Below are positions 32,601 through 42,057 of a DNA stretch of 64,000 bases, in pieces. The DNA is taken from the NCBI GenBank assembly GCA_964017185.1, contig OZ024876.1, forward strand, positions 18,364,226-18,428,225, given 5' to 3'. Made by a program: the position numbers and the translations under genes. Under the pieces are notes generated by a model that was given only the letters and a program-made list of their open reading frames with translations, did no database searches and was not told the DNA's origin. The first letter of the stretch is position 1. Every line of letters starts with the position of its first letter. Source of the stretch: Rugalucina vietnamica. Lineage: Eukaryota; Mollusca; Bivalvia; Lucinida; Lucinidae.

Positions 32601-34114
32601 TTCCCTACCTACCTACCCAAGATAAAAATGCTGGGTAGGTAAAGGACAAACAACCAATTTTTTAATTCAGGCCTTATGGGACATAACATTGATCATGAAA
32701 ATATTTCTACAGCCCCTTTCCACTTCTACATATTAAAAAAATGCATTGGTCCATTAATGGTGAAAGAAATGTACACTTATTACTGGTAATCTGCCCATGG
32801 AAGGTCTGCTTTGGAACAGAGTGATTTAAAACCTCTAGCTATCGCTGTTTATTGCATCACTTGGTCAAAGTATGTCGAAAAGCTGTTTTCTCATGACATT
32901 GCTTATATTGAGCCCAGCCTAATGTATGTATTTGAGCCGCCTCGTGGGAAAACCAACAATGTGGTTTCCGAACAGGTCCGACACAAACCAACCTGTACAA
33001 GCACAGAAGCAGGCTAGAAGCTTGAAATTTTGGATTTATATAGTAGAGGAATCCTACTATCCGTGTAGCGAAAACAAAGGCGCTGATCAGCTTCGCGGTT
33101 ACCGCGAAGCTGATCTGGGCCTTTGTTTTCGCCTATGCAGATTGTCGGTTTTCCCATGGGGTGGCATATTTGTAGGTGTTGCAGGCAGAATTGGCAGCTG
33201 AAAGACTCTCAGAGAAACTCCACATCAAGCTAGAGCCCTACAACCCAGAGGGGGTCGATATGAGGTAAATAGGGACCATGTCGTGAGTAAGGAATGAGCA
33301 GGAACATGTACAATTAGAATCATTTGAGCGGCGTCATTAGAAAACCAATATTTTGCACATGCGAAAATAAAGGCGCAGATCAGCTTCACAGTAACTACAA
33401 AGCTGATCAGCACCTTTGTTTTGGCTACTCGGATAATACAATTTCTCTTCAACTTATATCCAAAATTTCAGGCATCTAGCGTTCTTCTGTTACTGCACAG
33501 GCCGATTTATGTCGGACCAGTTCAGAAACCACATTGATGGTTTTCTCATGTGGCAGCTCATTTTCTGACCTCAGATGGAAAAATGCTTCATACTTTTGAT
33601 ACATATTCATAACATGCAAAATTTTTGTTGCTCTTTATTACGAAAAAAACACGCCCATGTTAAATACATATTTTAAGTTGTAAAAATTCAAAATTTTTAG
33701 TGGAAAAAATTTGCTATTTTTTATACTTTTGTTCAAAACATTGATTAAGGGTAAACGTTAGAACCGCCTCGCCGAGTCGGTTCTAACGAGTACACACAAT
33801 CTATGTTTTGGATCAAAAATAACAAATTTAGGTATACCCCTATATACCCCAGTTTTGCTATATAAAAGTGGGTTTCAAGGGGGTTAAACTTTTCATGGGA
33901 GTGTTTTTGTGATGTTTTCCAAGCAGAGAATGTCACTGAAAATCTTAAGATAAAGAAACTTTAGTCTAGCCTTCCTTTTTGTTTCAGCTACAGAGATAAT
34001 CATGGCAGTGGACAGACTAATATAATTGACAGTGATGATGATGTTGATGATAATGATGATGATGATAATGATGGTAGAGGTGTACAAATACTGAGTGACA
34101 GCGATGATTCCTGA
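26490..34114 (+). CDS. POLR2M: POLR2M / Gdown1 homologue, five coding exons, complete
   Basis: Exons 26490-26602, 28599-29030, 29900-30143, 33185-33264 and 33988-34114 join with consistent phases into 331 codons plus stop; human POLR2M is about 368 aa. Conserved landmarks: the N-terminal LQELKDLLARQQKLL followed by SLPDRGAKI, the central KEISLEESLTLQKSQKMKQ, then AELAAERLSEKLHIKLEPYNPEG and an acidic C-terminus ending SDSDDS. Gdown1 is a nuclear subunit-like factor of RNA polymerase II that competes with TFIIF and makes transcription initiation depend on Mediator. The acidic tail is Asp-repeat-rich (GAT repeats at 34030-34075). The start is the only Met upstream of the conserved helix, preceded by an acceptor, so the 5' UTR is split. 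The introns are full of repeats, including MITE-A copies at three exon edges. Confidence 0.92.
26859..27091 (-). mobile_element. MITE-A copy, reverse orientation
   Basis: Ends TGAGCCGCGTCATGAGAAAA / TTTTCTCACGTCAAGACTCA; central CAGATCAGCTTTGTTGTAAAT. Lies in POLR2M intron 1, paired with another copy 47 bp away. Confidence 0.8.
27139..27374 (+). mobile_element. MITE-A, full-length copy
   Basis: Near-consensus: TGAGCCGCCTCGTGGGAAAA and its inverse at the right end, with the central GCTTCGCGGTGACCGCGAAGC. Confidence 0.85.
27461..27780. repeat. 40-bp minisatellite, eight copies
   Basis: Eight head-to-tail units of exactly 40 bp beginning AGTAACAAAACCAGTTAAAG and ending CAACTGTGAT/C, with only a few substitutions. 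In POLR2M intron 1. Uninterrupted units without spacers rule out a CRISPR-like array. Confidence 0.97.
27905..28165 (-). mobile_element. MITE-B copy
   Basis: Shares GGTATACCCCAGTTTTGCTATATAAA-type sequence (inverted here) and the inner palindrome around ACATAGATT..GGGTAC / GTACCCACAA with copies at 30890, 33640 and 40285. Confidence 0.65.
28370..28460 (+). repeat. Repeat-C fragment
   Basis: CACCTCGGTTTTTGGAGTGGG then TTTTCTGATTGCGCCTTTTCC, the same segment as 60140-60210 and, inverted, 48400-48475. Confidence 0.65.
28459..28587 (+). mobile_element. MITE-A, deleted copy beside a splice acceptor
   Basis: Has GGCTGGAAGCTTGAAATTTC and the terminal TTTTCTCATGATGCAGCTCA, with the centre missing. 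Its end is 11 bp from POLR2M exon 2. Confidence 0.65.
28599..29030 (+). CDS. POLR2M: POLR2M coding exon 2
   Basis: Acceptor TTTGCAG at 28592-28598; donor AG|GTACAT. Opens with NFLNSLPDRGAKI, the second conserved box. The rest is hydrophilic and poorly conserved, as in other Gdown1 proteins. A MITE-A end lies 11 bp before the acceptor and a SINE begins some 20 bp after the donor. Confidence 0.9.
29050..29260 (+). mobile_element. tRNA-derived SINE, diverged
   Basis: GTGTGGTTGCAGCACAATG and ATCCTGGGTTTTGACCCC resemble decayed A and B boxes. TGAGCAAGACACATTGACTCC matches the SINE body at 4640-4720, followed by an A-rich tail (AAACACAAACAAACAAAAC). Confidence 0.6.
29293..29659. mobile_element. 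Small hAT-like element in POLR2M intron 2
   Basis: Ends CAGGGATTTTTTT / AAAAAAATCCCTG with subterminal TTCCCAA repeats; AAGAA flanks both sides. Resembles the 4793-6336 element in style but not sequence. Confidence 0.5.
29900..30143 (+). CDS. POLR2M: POLR2M coding exon 3
   Basis: Acceptor TTTTCAG; donor GAT|GTAAGT. Pro-rich first half, then KEISLEESLTLQKSQKMKQD, the match to the human SIEESLALQKQQK segment. A MITE-A copy starts about 12 bp after the donor. Confidence 0.9.
30156..30412 (+). mobile_element. MITE-A copy after POLR2M exon 3
   Basis: Diverged left end (TTGCCGCGACACAAGAAAAC), a locally repeated GACAGAAGATGGC segment, the intact centre GCGGTTACCGCGAAGCTGATC and right end GGTTTTCTCATGCTGCAGCTC. 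Confidence 0.75.
30887..31135 (+). mobile_element. MITE-B copy
   Basis: TTGAAAATTTTCAATAGAAAA, then ACATAGAATGTGGGTACATG inverted as CCACAATCTATGTTTTGG, then CCCCAGTTTTGCTATATAAA and a GGGGTTTAAC end. Confidence 0.7.
31215..31310 (-). repeat. tRNA-like SINE head remnant
   Basis: Minus strand: TTTGGCTCAGTGATTAGAGC (box A) and CCTGGGTTTGAATCCCATC (box B). No intact acceptor stem or CCA-compatible 3' end, so a decayed SINE head is more likely than a tRNA gene. Confidence 0.5.
31470..32660. mobile_element. Two nested TIR elements
   Basis: Outer inverted pair GTTTGTCCTTTACGTACCTACC / GGTAGGTAAAGGACAAACAAC (about 31478-31500 and 32630-32655). The inner element, about 31781-32437, has TAAAGTCCAATTCGCATGCGC / GCGCATGCGAATTGGACTTTA ends continuing as inverted CACACCGGAGTATA motifs. 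Neither has an ORF. Confidence 0.7.
32935..33167 (+). mobile_element. MITE-A copy before POLR2M exon 4
   Basis: TGAGCCGCCTCGTGGGAAAAC to GTTTTCCCATGGGGTGGCA with the perfect centre GCTTCGCGGTTACCGCGAAGC. TATT on both sides may be a target duplication. Confidence 0.82.
33185..33264 (+). CDS. POLR2M: POLR2M coding exon 4
   Basis: 80 nt, phase 0 in and phase 2 out. Encodes AELAAERLSEKLHIKLEPYN then PEGVDMR, matching the human AQKLAERLNIKMRSYNPEG segment. The end of a MITE-A copy lies about 17 bp before the acceptor. Confidence 0.9.
33325..33560 (-). mobile_element. MITE-A copy after POLR2M exon 4
   Basis: Reverse orientation: TGAGCGGCGTCATTAGAAAAC to TTTTCTCATGTGGCAGCTCA. Starts 60 bp after the exon. 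Confidence 0.8.
33640..33910 (+). mobile_element. MITE-B copy
   Basis: The inner palindrome reads AACGTTAGAACCGCCTCG / CGAGTCGGTTCTAACGAG, followed by TATACCCCAGTTTTGCTATA and the GTGGGTTTCAAGGGGG end. Confidence 0.7.
33988..34114 (+). CDS. POLR2M: POLR2M coding exon 5 and stop
   Basis: Acceptor TTTCAG at 33982-33987; stop TGA at 34112. Encodes YRDNHGSG, then an Asp/Asn-rich acidic tract. Possible poly(A) signals (GAAATAAAAC, AATAAAAC) lie at about 34405 and 34486. Confidence 0.88.
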
Positions 34115-34449
34115 TATAATGCCCATTAATGGAGCCATAATTTGAAACAAGATGTTCCATGTGAGACTCAAACCAGCTCGCATGGTAGGGTATAGAGGCT
34201 AGTTGTTCAAAGGCAGCTCCGGGGCAAAGTGGCACTCATTTCATCTCACCACTGTGGCCAGTGTAGATTTGAGCCACTAATGGATCTAAGATATACACAG
34301 CAATATATATAGCAGTAATATAACAAGCAAAATTCTGCTTGTGGGTGTGTCAAGTAATGTAAGGTAACGTCAATATGAAATAGATTAAAGTCAAACTGAA
34401 AAAAGAAATAAAACAACAACAATAACAGACAAACAAAAAACAACAAATA

Positions 34450-34710
34450 CTTGCATGGGGCAGAATTTTGCCTGGCCTTGAGATAATAAAACTTTTTTCA
34501 AGCTCAGCTCAGCTGAGCATGAAATTTCAACTGCTCATAAATGCCGAGATGGCCCAAACAAATTGACATTTCAGGTTTAGATTACCAAAGCCTGTAATTT
34601 ATCCTGCTAATAAATGCTAAAATGCCAACAATAAAATGTTGGCATTTAAACATTTATGAGCAGGATAAATTTTAGTCTCAGCTGAGACCTCAGGACCAGG
34701 TTAAAGGGAA
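34450..34710. repeat. Foldback element (AGCTCAGCTGAGCAT / CTCAGCTGAGAC)
   Basis: AATGCTAAAATGCCAACA and its reverse TGTTGGCATTTAAACATT form the inner hairpin, with CCTGCTAATAAATG / CATTTATGAGCAGG outside it. Related to the element at 38058-38257. Confidence 0.65.
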
Positions 34711-34904
34711 TCAAACTAATAAATTTATGCCATACCTCCATCACTTGTCAAAACCCAAGGATTCATATGATCATAATAATTTCCAGCTTGTTAACATTGT
34801 GATAAAGATGCCTATAAGACAAACATGAATAGCCATGCCATAGTCAGATGCAGATTTACTTAAAACATGGTATATGTTATACTGTTGTAGTCCTTGTTAT
34901 CATT

Positions 34905-35095
34905 CTAAAGTGAGTAGCCTCCATGATTAAACAAGTTGCATTGTAGACCAACGGCCTTGGATTTCTCAGTCTCAGACTCAGTTTTCCTCAGTCTCTTCGA
35001 TCTCTCTGATGAGACTTTAAAACCAAGGCCCCATGATGGCCATCCACATGAACTTAGCTGTTGAGTGGGATTTAAATTGGCAATCAACAAACCAA
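34905..35095 (+). mobile_element. SINE body copy, degraded head
   Basis: Shares GATGAGACTTTAAAACCAAGG and TTAGCTGTTGAGTGGGATTTAAA with the SINE at 25300-25460 and ends in CAATCAACAAACCAATC. The tRNA part is badly decayed. Confidence 0.6.
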
Positions 35096-35169
35096 TCAGT
35101 GTATAGTGATGGTATCATTGTCTTTGTATGGTTGACAGATTCCTTGTTAATTGTGAAAAAGTGTGGGGC

Positions 35170-35880
35170 CAGTTGTTTAAGAAATAGATCAGCTCTAGTA
35201 GTGAATTGTTGAGTAATAATTCACTGTTTGGAGGTCAGTTGTAAAGAAGATCAAATCACGAGTGCGTAGCGCGAGTGATTTATATTCTTACAACTGACCG
35301 ACAAACAGTGAATTATTACTTAACAATTCATGCACTTCAGCTGATCTTTTTCGATTCTAACACAGAATAAACGGGATAAAAGTTGCTGAAACCGTCGATA
35401 TCGTTAGCTTTCTGCCATTGCATTGTAGATGTCCCGCCAAATATTTGACTTTTTTGCGGGTATTTACACATTTATTATGCTTGTTATATGCTTAAACAAC
35501 ATTACACCATCTGACTCTGCTTGATTGGATAGCTGATGTCACAAATGGTGCAAAGTAATGTCATGCTTATTCGCGCAGTGAAATTGTTGCACAATATAAC
35601 ACATTTCTTAACTATTGGCTATATAGGAGAGGTGTGTTAGAATCAAGTTTAAGGATGTTGTTAGTTAACAATTCGTTTAAGTTTCCAGCATGAATATTAC
35701 AAATACACTGTTATTTTTTGTTGATGAAATGTGAGAATTCTTTGCAAATTAAAGGATTCTCACATTTCATCAACAAAAATTAACAATGTATTTGCTTATG
35801 TTGTCGGCATTTATTTAATGAGTTGAGGTCTTAACGATGGCGTTAAGCTAACAAAGTTTTGAACAACTGGGCACCTGGTT
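35170..35880. repeat. Cluster of three foldback elements
   Basis: 35180-35350 repeats the AGATCAGCTCTAG palindrome of 1250-1432. 35356-35642 is a GATTCTAACACAG / GTGTGTTAGAATC element. 35645-35880 repeats the foldback at 4250-4430 (TTATTTTTTGTTGATGAAATG inverted about 50 bp on). Confidence 0.7.
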
Positions 35881-36334
35881 GTAACAGACATGGGGCGATT
35901 ACTGGGGTATCAGTAATGATTAAATTACAATTAATGGGCTGTAATTTTTCTGAGAATTTTATGCACAAAACAAAATGCTGATTGAATATTTTTATAAGGT
36001 TAGTGCATATACAAAAGTATTTTTATTCTTTTTTTCATTGGTTTATTTGCATGTTGTTTCATGTAAAAACAAAATTGCTGCCTGAAACAGCACTTGAAGC
36101 CTATACCTTGGATTAATGTTTTTCGAGCCTATACAGAGTCAACATGCTTAAACTGATGGGTGAGAAAAATAATCAGTGATGGTGTTGAGGCCGAGACACG
36201 GTGATCTCAGTCTTGTTTTCAGATTATTCGAGTCTCGTCCTTGGCAGAGACTTGAAAGTCTTGAATGATCAGAAAACTTGCCTGAGATTTCTTTGTCTCA
36301 GCCTCATCCCCATCATAGATTCTTTTAGTCTAAA

Positions 36335-37312
36335 TTACATAGGGGCAGTTATCTCCTGCAGCTCAAAACTTTCCTCAGTGTTTATTTCATTTGTATTCTC
36401 AGCACTTTGGAAAAGTCGGAGAGTCCTTTTGAACTTCTTTGCCTTTATTTTGCAGAACACAAACGTTAGAACAGCCATTGCAAAGATAAATATTGCAATG
36501 TCTATTGCTCGACTGTTATACCATTTTGTATAGTCTGCACTCTCGACTGCTTCTACTACTGAGCCTTTTGTGATCGTAGGGTGCTTTCTCAACACTTTCT
36601 TTGTTTCATCAATACCAGTAAGAAGTAGATCCACACAGACAATGTATTTTGACCCATTTCTAATAAACTGATCTTTATTAAGTTTAATTTTGGTGTTTTT
36701 TACCATAATAACATTCTTTGTCACATACTCTGTTTCATTCCGCATAATTGTGGTCCTGTAACACCAGTTTGACTCACTTATGAGCATTGTGGGAAGCGCT
36801 TCTTCCATACTGCCTCCTTCTGTGAACAGATGTGTCAGTGAAACGCCCCCAAGAATGTAGCTGATAGCTTTTCTTCCAACAAAGTTGACCCTGTTGCCAA
36901 ATTGGTATTGCAGTGTAACATCTGGCCCATTCTGTCGAAGTTTGGAATTGGTCTTCAATGAGTCATAAAAGTCCTTGACCTCTTTTATTGATTTTTCAAA
37001 TGTTAGAACATCCCCATTACTTGTTAAGACCATGTTTAGTAAGTAGAATTCTTCTGACCTTTTGTTTGACCTTGGTAGATACCAGACAGATAGATGAAGA
37101 TAATGTAGACCGGTTTCATTTCCAAGAGTAGAATTTGCCAAGTTTTTCAAGGTTTTTGCGAATTCCAGTCTATCTACCGAAGCAATCTGTCGAGTGGGGA
37201 TGATTTCAAACTTGACATGGAGATTAATGCCAGACAGAGTGATATACAGTGGCACACAATAGCCGTCTTTGTTGTAATGGTCGCGAGGACAAATGACTTC
37301 TCTGCACATATC
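36335..37312 (-). CDS. Exon 2 of the SMB-like membrane protein
   Basis: 325 codons plus stop, from DMCREVICP after acceptor TGCATACAG to ITAPM. Holds the membrane-proximal ectodomain, the single membrane helix and the cytoplasmic tail. Confidence 0.8.
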   Translation of the reverse strand, partial: DMCREVICPRDHYNKDGYCVPLYITLSGINLHVKFEIIPTRQIASVDRLEFAKTLKNLANSTLGNETGLHYLHLSVWYLPRSNKRSEEFYLLNMVLTSNGDVLTFEKSIKEVKDFYDSLKTNSKLRQNGPDVTLQYQFGNRVNFVGRKAISYILGGVSLTHLFTEGGSMEEALPTMLISESNWCYRTTIMRNETEYVTKNVIMVKNTKIKLNKDQFIRNGSKYIVCVDLLLTGIDETKKVLRKHPTITKGSVVEAVESADYTKWYNSRAIDIAIFIFAMAVLTFVFCKIKAKKFKRTLRLFQSAENTNEINTEESFELQEITAPM

Positions 37313-37986
37313 CTGTATGCAAGAAAAAAAGATGAAAAAATGAAGAACAGGGCATTCAATGTTAATCATTACTGTAAATTTCCAATGAGCATGGACTATC
37401 ATTGTAAAAAGTTTCATTGATAAGACTTCACTTGTAAGATACTGACCAATCAATTTACACAAAGTGTCTTAAATTAGAACATTTACCCTTTGTGATTCAG
37501 CATGGTCAAGGCAAAGAAAAAAAAGAAGTAAACAACATGAAATTATTATATATCAATTTTATTTGCATATTTTCACTTTCTTTAGGTATGTATAAAGTTT
37601 ATTTGAGGAAGTTTGTTTTGATTTGGATTTCTAGTGTTCTCTGGTTATCATATTTCCATGTATAGAGTTATAATTATGAAGACAAATAATAGATTTTTCT
37701 GTGCACTGATACTGTAAGTATCCAAGTGACAGTATTGATTTTTCTTCTACACTGACTGACTGACTGACTACAGTTTGAAAAAACAGGTAAATTCGTTTGT
37801 CCACGCTCATTGGAAATTAACAGTATATGAAGTACAGGACTTATGCTTCCCCTTACACTATGTTTTCCTAGACATTGTTCAACAACAGGAAAAGTAAGCA
37901 AAGACCTATACTTTGGCTCACAATTCAGGTTTAAAGGATTGAAATTTTGAATTTGGGAGTAGATGAATTTGACTATCCATGAACCA

Positions 37987-38049
<63 letters not shown>

Positions 38050-39648
38050 GTAATCAGGCCCCGAGGTTATAACTTTTTTCATAATTGTGCTAAGCTCAGC
38101 TGAGACTAAAATTTATCCCGCTTTTAAACATTATAAGTCTTATGGGATTTATGCCAGAATTTTAAACTGATTTTGGCTATTTTAGTATTTATGAGCCATT
38201 GAAATTTCATGCTCAGCTGAGTTGAGCATGAAAAAAGTTTTATAACCTCGGGGCCAGGTGTTACTTACCAAAAATGCTATGTACCCAACTGGACATTCTG
38301 CTTTCCTTTGTTGCATCAGTGCCAAAGCTGCTGCAGCGTCTATGTACTGGTTGCTGAGAAGGCTGCTAAAATCTTGCGGTTTTGATAATGGATTCAAATC
38401 AGGAAGATTCAGTACCATGTGAAACGTAGGAATTGGTCTCAAAATATTTTGTCTTAAACAGTCAGATCCTTTTTTTATTGCTAATTTCCCATAGCTTTCG
38501 TCTGCTTCGTTACAATAAAGACATGCTACATTTCTGAATAGTAGTCTTCGATTCCCTATCCGTATCCGCCTTATAAGTGGCATACTATGTCCTGACACGC
38601 ACATTTGTTCTGTTGTCCTGTTGTACACGTCCCAAAGCCCGGTTGCGTTACAGGAAATGACATCATACAGCTGACATTGTTGTGCAAGTTTGGTATTTGG
38701 CGGCAAAAAATGAACGTTTCCTGTGTTCATTCCATTGAGATTCCCATGTTTCAAAAGGTACAATAAAATATCGTCAGGATCTTTGTAGAACTGGTGGTTA
38801 TATTCTAAGACCCGAACTGTTACGATGGGTTTCCAGTACTGTATCTTTAATTCTTCATTTGTGTTTTCATTGCACTTTAAACAGTGTATATTTACATAAG
38901 TCATGTTGCTGGCATCCGAGGTTACAGGCACTATGTTGTTGAAACCGACATTTGCAAATCCTTTCCTACATTTTCTGCCCATTGTTGTATCGAACAGCGC
39001 CGCTGGGCAATCTCCAATCATTTGGTAGGCCAGAGAATCAACGTAACGGTTCTGTTCCCGCTGAATTTGTGGTCTCACGCAAATGAGTCTTTCTTCGATG
39101 ACCAGTTCACCTTCAGTAGTGCTAGTACTTTCTATATGAGCTTCATTTGGTCCACTATTTCTAACAACTGCGTGAAACAGTTCAAGATCGATACTCGTAT
39201 CATCTTCAGGACCTATTCTGGATTCATGCGTGGCATCATCCAATGCTGTTCTAGTTGTGTTGTTATCTTTATCGGTTACTGTTCGGGTTTTATCCTTTTC
39301 TTTATCATTACTAGTTTCTATTCTGGTTTCATTGCCATTTTTGTCATTTTCTACTACAGAATGATTGTAATTTGGACAGCAAATATCCAAAGCTTTGCAG
39401 GTGGACAAGCACGAGCATGGCACACAACACGGCATAACCACCATTTCAAAGTCAGGTTCCACATGTCTGGCATCACCACACAGAATGACGTCTCCGCAGT
39501 AGTCCTGTTGAAGCTGTAACAGTTCAGGCAGCAAATCCTCTCTGGTCATGAAAATGTCACTTGAGTGTGTAATTGGAACTGTAGGTTGCCCAAGAAATAT
39601 GCACATCAAAATTATTTTAGTCATTTTGTTTCTTGCTGCAATTACCAT
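36335..39648 (-). CDS. SMB-like cysteine-rich type I membrane protein, two exons
   Basis: Exon 1 (39648-38269) and exon 2 (37312-36335) join in phase 0 to give 785 aa. A hydrophobic leader (KIILMCIFLGQPTVPI) follows Met9, so translation may start at 39624. Residues 51-93 hold nine cysteines in a somatomedin-B-like pattern (CCVPCSCLSTC ... CCPN). An acidic, charge-repeat spacer (about 95-150) follows, then a large ectodomain with paired cysteines (HCLKCNEN, ACLYCNEA) and CREVICPRDHYNKDGYC. Residues about 729-747 form one membrane helix (AIDIAIFIFAMAVLTFVFC), with a basic, then acidic 38-residue tail. Many N-glycosylation sites (NGSK, NETE, NATG, NRTT). The ectodomain recalls extracellular parts of lophotrochozoan Mth-like/adhesion receptors, but there is no 7TM region, so signalling by itself is not implied. 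Function unknown. Confidence 0.8.
37988..38045. repeat. (CA)n microsatellite
   Basis: About 57 bp of pure CA dinucleotides within the intron of the SMB-like gene. Confidence 0.98.
38058..38257. mobile_element. Foldback element 11 bp from a splice donor
   Basis: Ends CCCCGAGGTTATAACTTTTTT / AAAAGTTTTATAACCTCGGGG with inner CTCAGCTGAG palindromes, about 200 bp. It is inserted between the (CA)n tract and the exon 1 donor. Confidence 0.8.
38269..39648 (-). CDS. Exon 1 of the SMB-like membrane protein
   Basis: 460 codons, ending CPVGYIAFL at donor TTG|GTAAGT. Contains the signal peptide, the SMB-like cluster and most of the ectodomain. Two ATGs (39648, 39624) are possible; the second gives the more typical signal peptide. 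Confidence 0.8.
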
Positions 39649-39924
39649 CTTCCATGAATGTTACATTTGTATAGAAGCAGTTTAAGACTAAAACTAGATA
39701 ATGTGTGTATTTCATGATAATTGAAGTTTTGACAATTTTCCATAAATTTTAAGTGGGTACTGATTAATAAGAATTCTTCCTAACACAAATGAAGGATAAT
39801 GGAATTTTGTCTGCAGCATTTGAAAACGCTGCAGACAAAAATTGATTTGATGACTACGGTAAATTTAGATAAGACTATCACCAAAAGGAGCCTTTTGTTA
39901 ATCTGTACAAATTCAGCCATTATT

Positions 39925-40182
39925 TGAGCCGCCTCATGGGAAAACCAACAATGTGGTTTCCGAACAGGTCCTACACAAATCAGGCTGCACAGCCACAGAA
40001 GCGGGCTAGAAGCTTGAAATTTTGGAGTTAAGTAGAGGAGGAATTGTACTGTCCGAGTAGCGAAAACAAAGGCGCTGATCAGCTCCGCGGTTACCGCGAA
40101 CTGAGATTATCTCAGCCGCGAAGCTGATCTGCGCCTTTGTTTTCGCCTATGCAGATTGTTGGTTTTCCCATGTGGCAGCTTA
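39925..40182 (+). mobile_element. MITE-A copy with a small central insertion
   Basis: TGAGCCGCCTCATGGGAAAAC to GTTTTCCCATGTGGCAGCTTA. The central palindrome carries an extra CTGAGATTATCTCAG, itself a perfect palindrome. Lies about 280 bp upstream of the SMB-like gene's start. Confidence 0.8.
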
Positions 40183-40284
40183 TTTGGTTTTGTGATACCG
40201 GGTATATGACTTTATAATAAAAATTATCCCGTATGGTAATTAACAGCATCACCCTGATGCTTCTGATGCCCTTTTATGATTACG

Positions 40285-40500
40285 AAAACATGCCCATGTA
40301 ATATACAGATTCCCCTAAGTTGTAAAAATTGAACATTTTCAGTTGAAAAATTTTGATATTTTTCTTATTCTTGCTCGAAACATAGATTGTGGGTACTATT
40401 TAGGCGGTTCTAACGTGTACCCACAAACTATGTTTTGGGGCAAAAATAAGAAAAATAGTAGGGTTTAAGGGGGTATAAATTGCACGTACATGTTTTCCTG
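40285..40500 (+). mobile_element. MITE-B copy
   Basis: GAAAATTTTGATATTTTTC, then ATAGATTGTGGGTACTATTTAG inverted as TAACGTGTACCCACAAACTATG, and a shortened GGGTTTAAGGGGGTATAAA end. Confidence 0.65.
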
Positions 40501-40994
40501 GTGTAATGATTTACAGAGATCCAGAAACAAGAAGAACACAATGCACAAAATCATCAAAAAACATAACACACATTATCCAATTTTGCCAGTATATATAAAA
40601 TCTGAAAAAGGCAAAGAGCCATAGTAACTGTTCTGGATGCTTTCTTATTCTGAACATGGTTCTGATGCTATGGCTGTTTTGAGTGCTATGTACAACAAAG
40701 GTGCGGCTTGAGTGCTATGTACAACAAAGGTGCGGCTTGTACCGTAAAATATATAAAATCACCAAAATTAAGAGAAAATAATGTTTTCAAAATTTCATTT
40801 AGAATCCGACTTGGCTGTACAAGCATCGCTATGTATACATGATGCAAATGAAATGAAAAGCAGCGGAGAGGCTGATCAGTGTTTGTGCTGTTTGCTAGAA
40901 TTTTCATGTCTTGAAACTTCAATGGTATTTACTTCTAAAGTTTTTCTGGGTAATTGTCTATCTTTGGCATAATTATGAAACATTCAACACGATC

Positions 40995-41232
40995 TTTGGG
41001 CCGGGTCATGAGAAAATCGGATTTTTGCCTATGCGAAAACAAAGACGCAGATCAGCTTCGCAGTAACTGCGAAGCTGATCAGCGCCTTTGTTTTCGCTAC
41101 TCAGATAGTACAATTTCTCTTCTCCTTAGATCCGAAATTTCAAGCTTCTAGCCTGCTTCTGTGACTGTACAGGTTGGTTTGTTTCAGACCTGGTCGGATA
41201 TCCCGAAGACCGGTTTTCTCGCGTCACGGCTT
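40995..41232 (-). mobile_element. MITE-A copy, reverse orientation
   Basis: Starts TTGGGCCGGGTCATGAGAAAA and ends GGTTTTCTCGCGTCACGGCTT; centre GCTTCGCAGTAACTGCGAAGC is a perfect palindrome. Confidence 0.8.
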
Positions 41233-41300
41233 GTTTTTTTTTCTGGTCATGACAGGAGGTGGTATCCAACACCTTTTGATTAGTTTTTTTTATACATATA

Positions 41301-41536
41301 TGAGCCGCCTCGTTGGAAAACCAACAATGTGGTTTCCGAACAGGTCTGACACAAACCGGCCTGTACAAGCACAGAAAAGAGCAAGAAGCTTGTAATTTCG
41401 GATTTAAGTAGAAGAGGAATTGTACTATCCGAGTAGCGAAAACAAAGGCACTGATCAGCTTCGCAGTTACTGCGAAGCTGATCTGCGTCTTTGTTTTCGC
41501 CTATGCAGATTGTTGGTTTTCTCATGAGGCGGCTCA
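41301..41536 (+). mobile_element. MITE-A, full-length copy
   Basis: TGAGCCGCCTCGTTGGAAAAC to GTTTTCTCATGAGGCGGCTCA; centre GCTTCGCAGTTACTGCGAAGC. TA on each side. Confidence 0.85.
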
Positions 41537-41628
41537 TATTTTTGTTGTCAGTAAGGATGATACATGATAATAATTAAACACAGTTTCAGACTGCTTCCAA
41601 AGGATTGTTTTATATTCTGTTCATAATT

Positions 41629-41805
41629 TGAGCCGCGTCATGAGAAAAACAGCGTTTTTCAGATGAAAAAAAAAAAAAAAAAAAAAAGGTACAGATCAGC
41701 TTCGCAGTAAATGCGATGCTGATCAGCGCCTTCGTTTCCGCTATTTGGATCTTACAATCCCACTTCTTCTTAAATCCAAAATCCAAGCATCTAGCCATTT
41801 TCTAG
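41629..41805 (-). mobile_element. MITE-A, truncated copy with an internal A run
   Basis: TGAGCCGCGTCATGAGAAAA, a 22-23-base A run at about 41664-41687 replacing part of the arm, then the centre GCTTCGCAGTAAATGCGATGC. The right end is lost. Confidence 0.7.
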
Positions 41806-42057
41806 ACACATAGACACCAGGTGGGAAAGAAACTTTTTCCGATAATACACTCGAAGAGCTGAATGACTAGCTCTTTCCCAACATAGTGGCCATCCGGCCA
41901 AGTTTCAACCAAAACTAAAACCAACGAGCACAACAGAGAGACAGGCACCATTAACAGTCGTATCATGAAGATAAACCACTTTTTCTGGGACGCCGATTAC
42001 CGTTTTTACTCGAGACAACGCCGAAAACCAGCTTTACTGGGGGAAAGTCCTGTAAAC

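Noticed and set aside
37674-38042. 122-codon ORF starting with a Cys-Val repeat
   Set aside because: Its N-terminus is the (CA)n microsatellite, and it lies in the intron of the SMB-like gene.
38884-39519. 211-codon ORF opposite the SMB-like gene
   Set aside because: Antisense shadow of a real coding exon whose sense frame has a signal peptide, ordered cysteines and correct splice sites.
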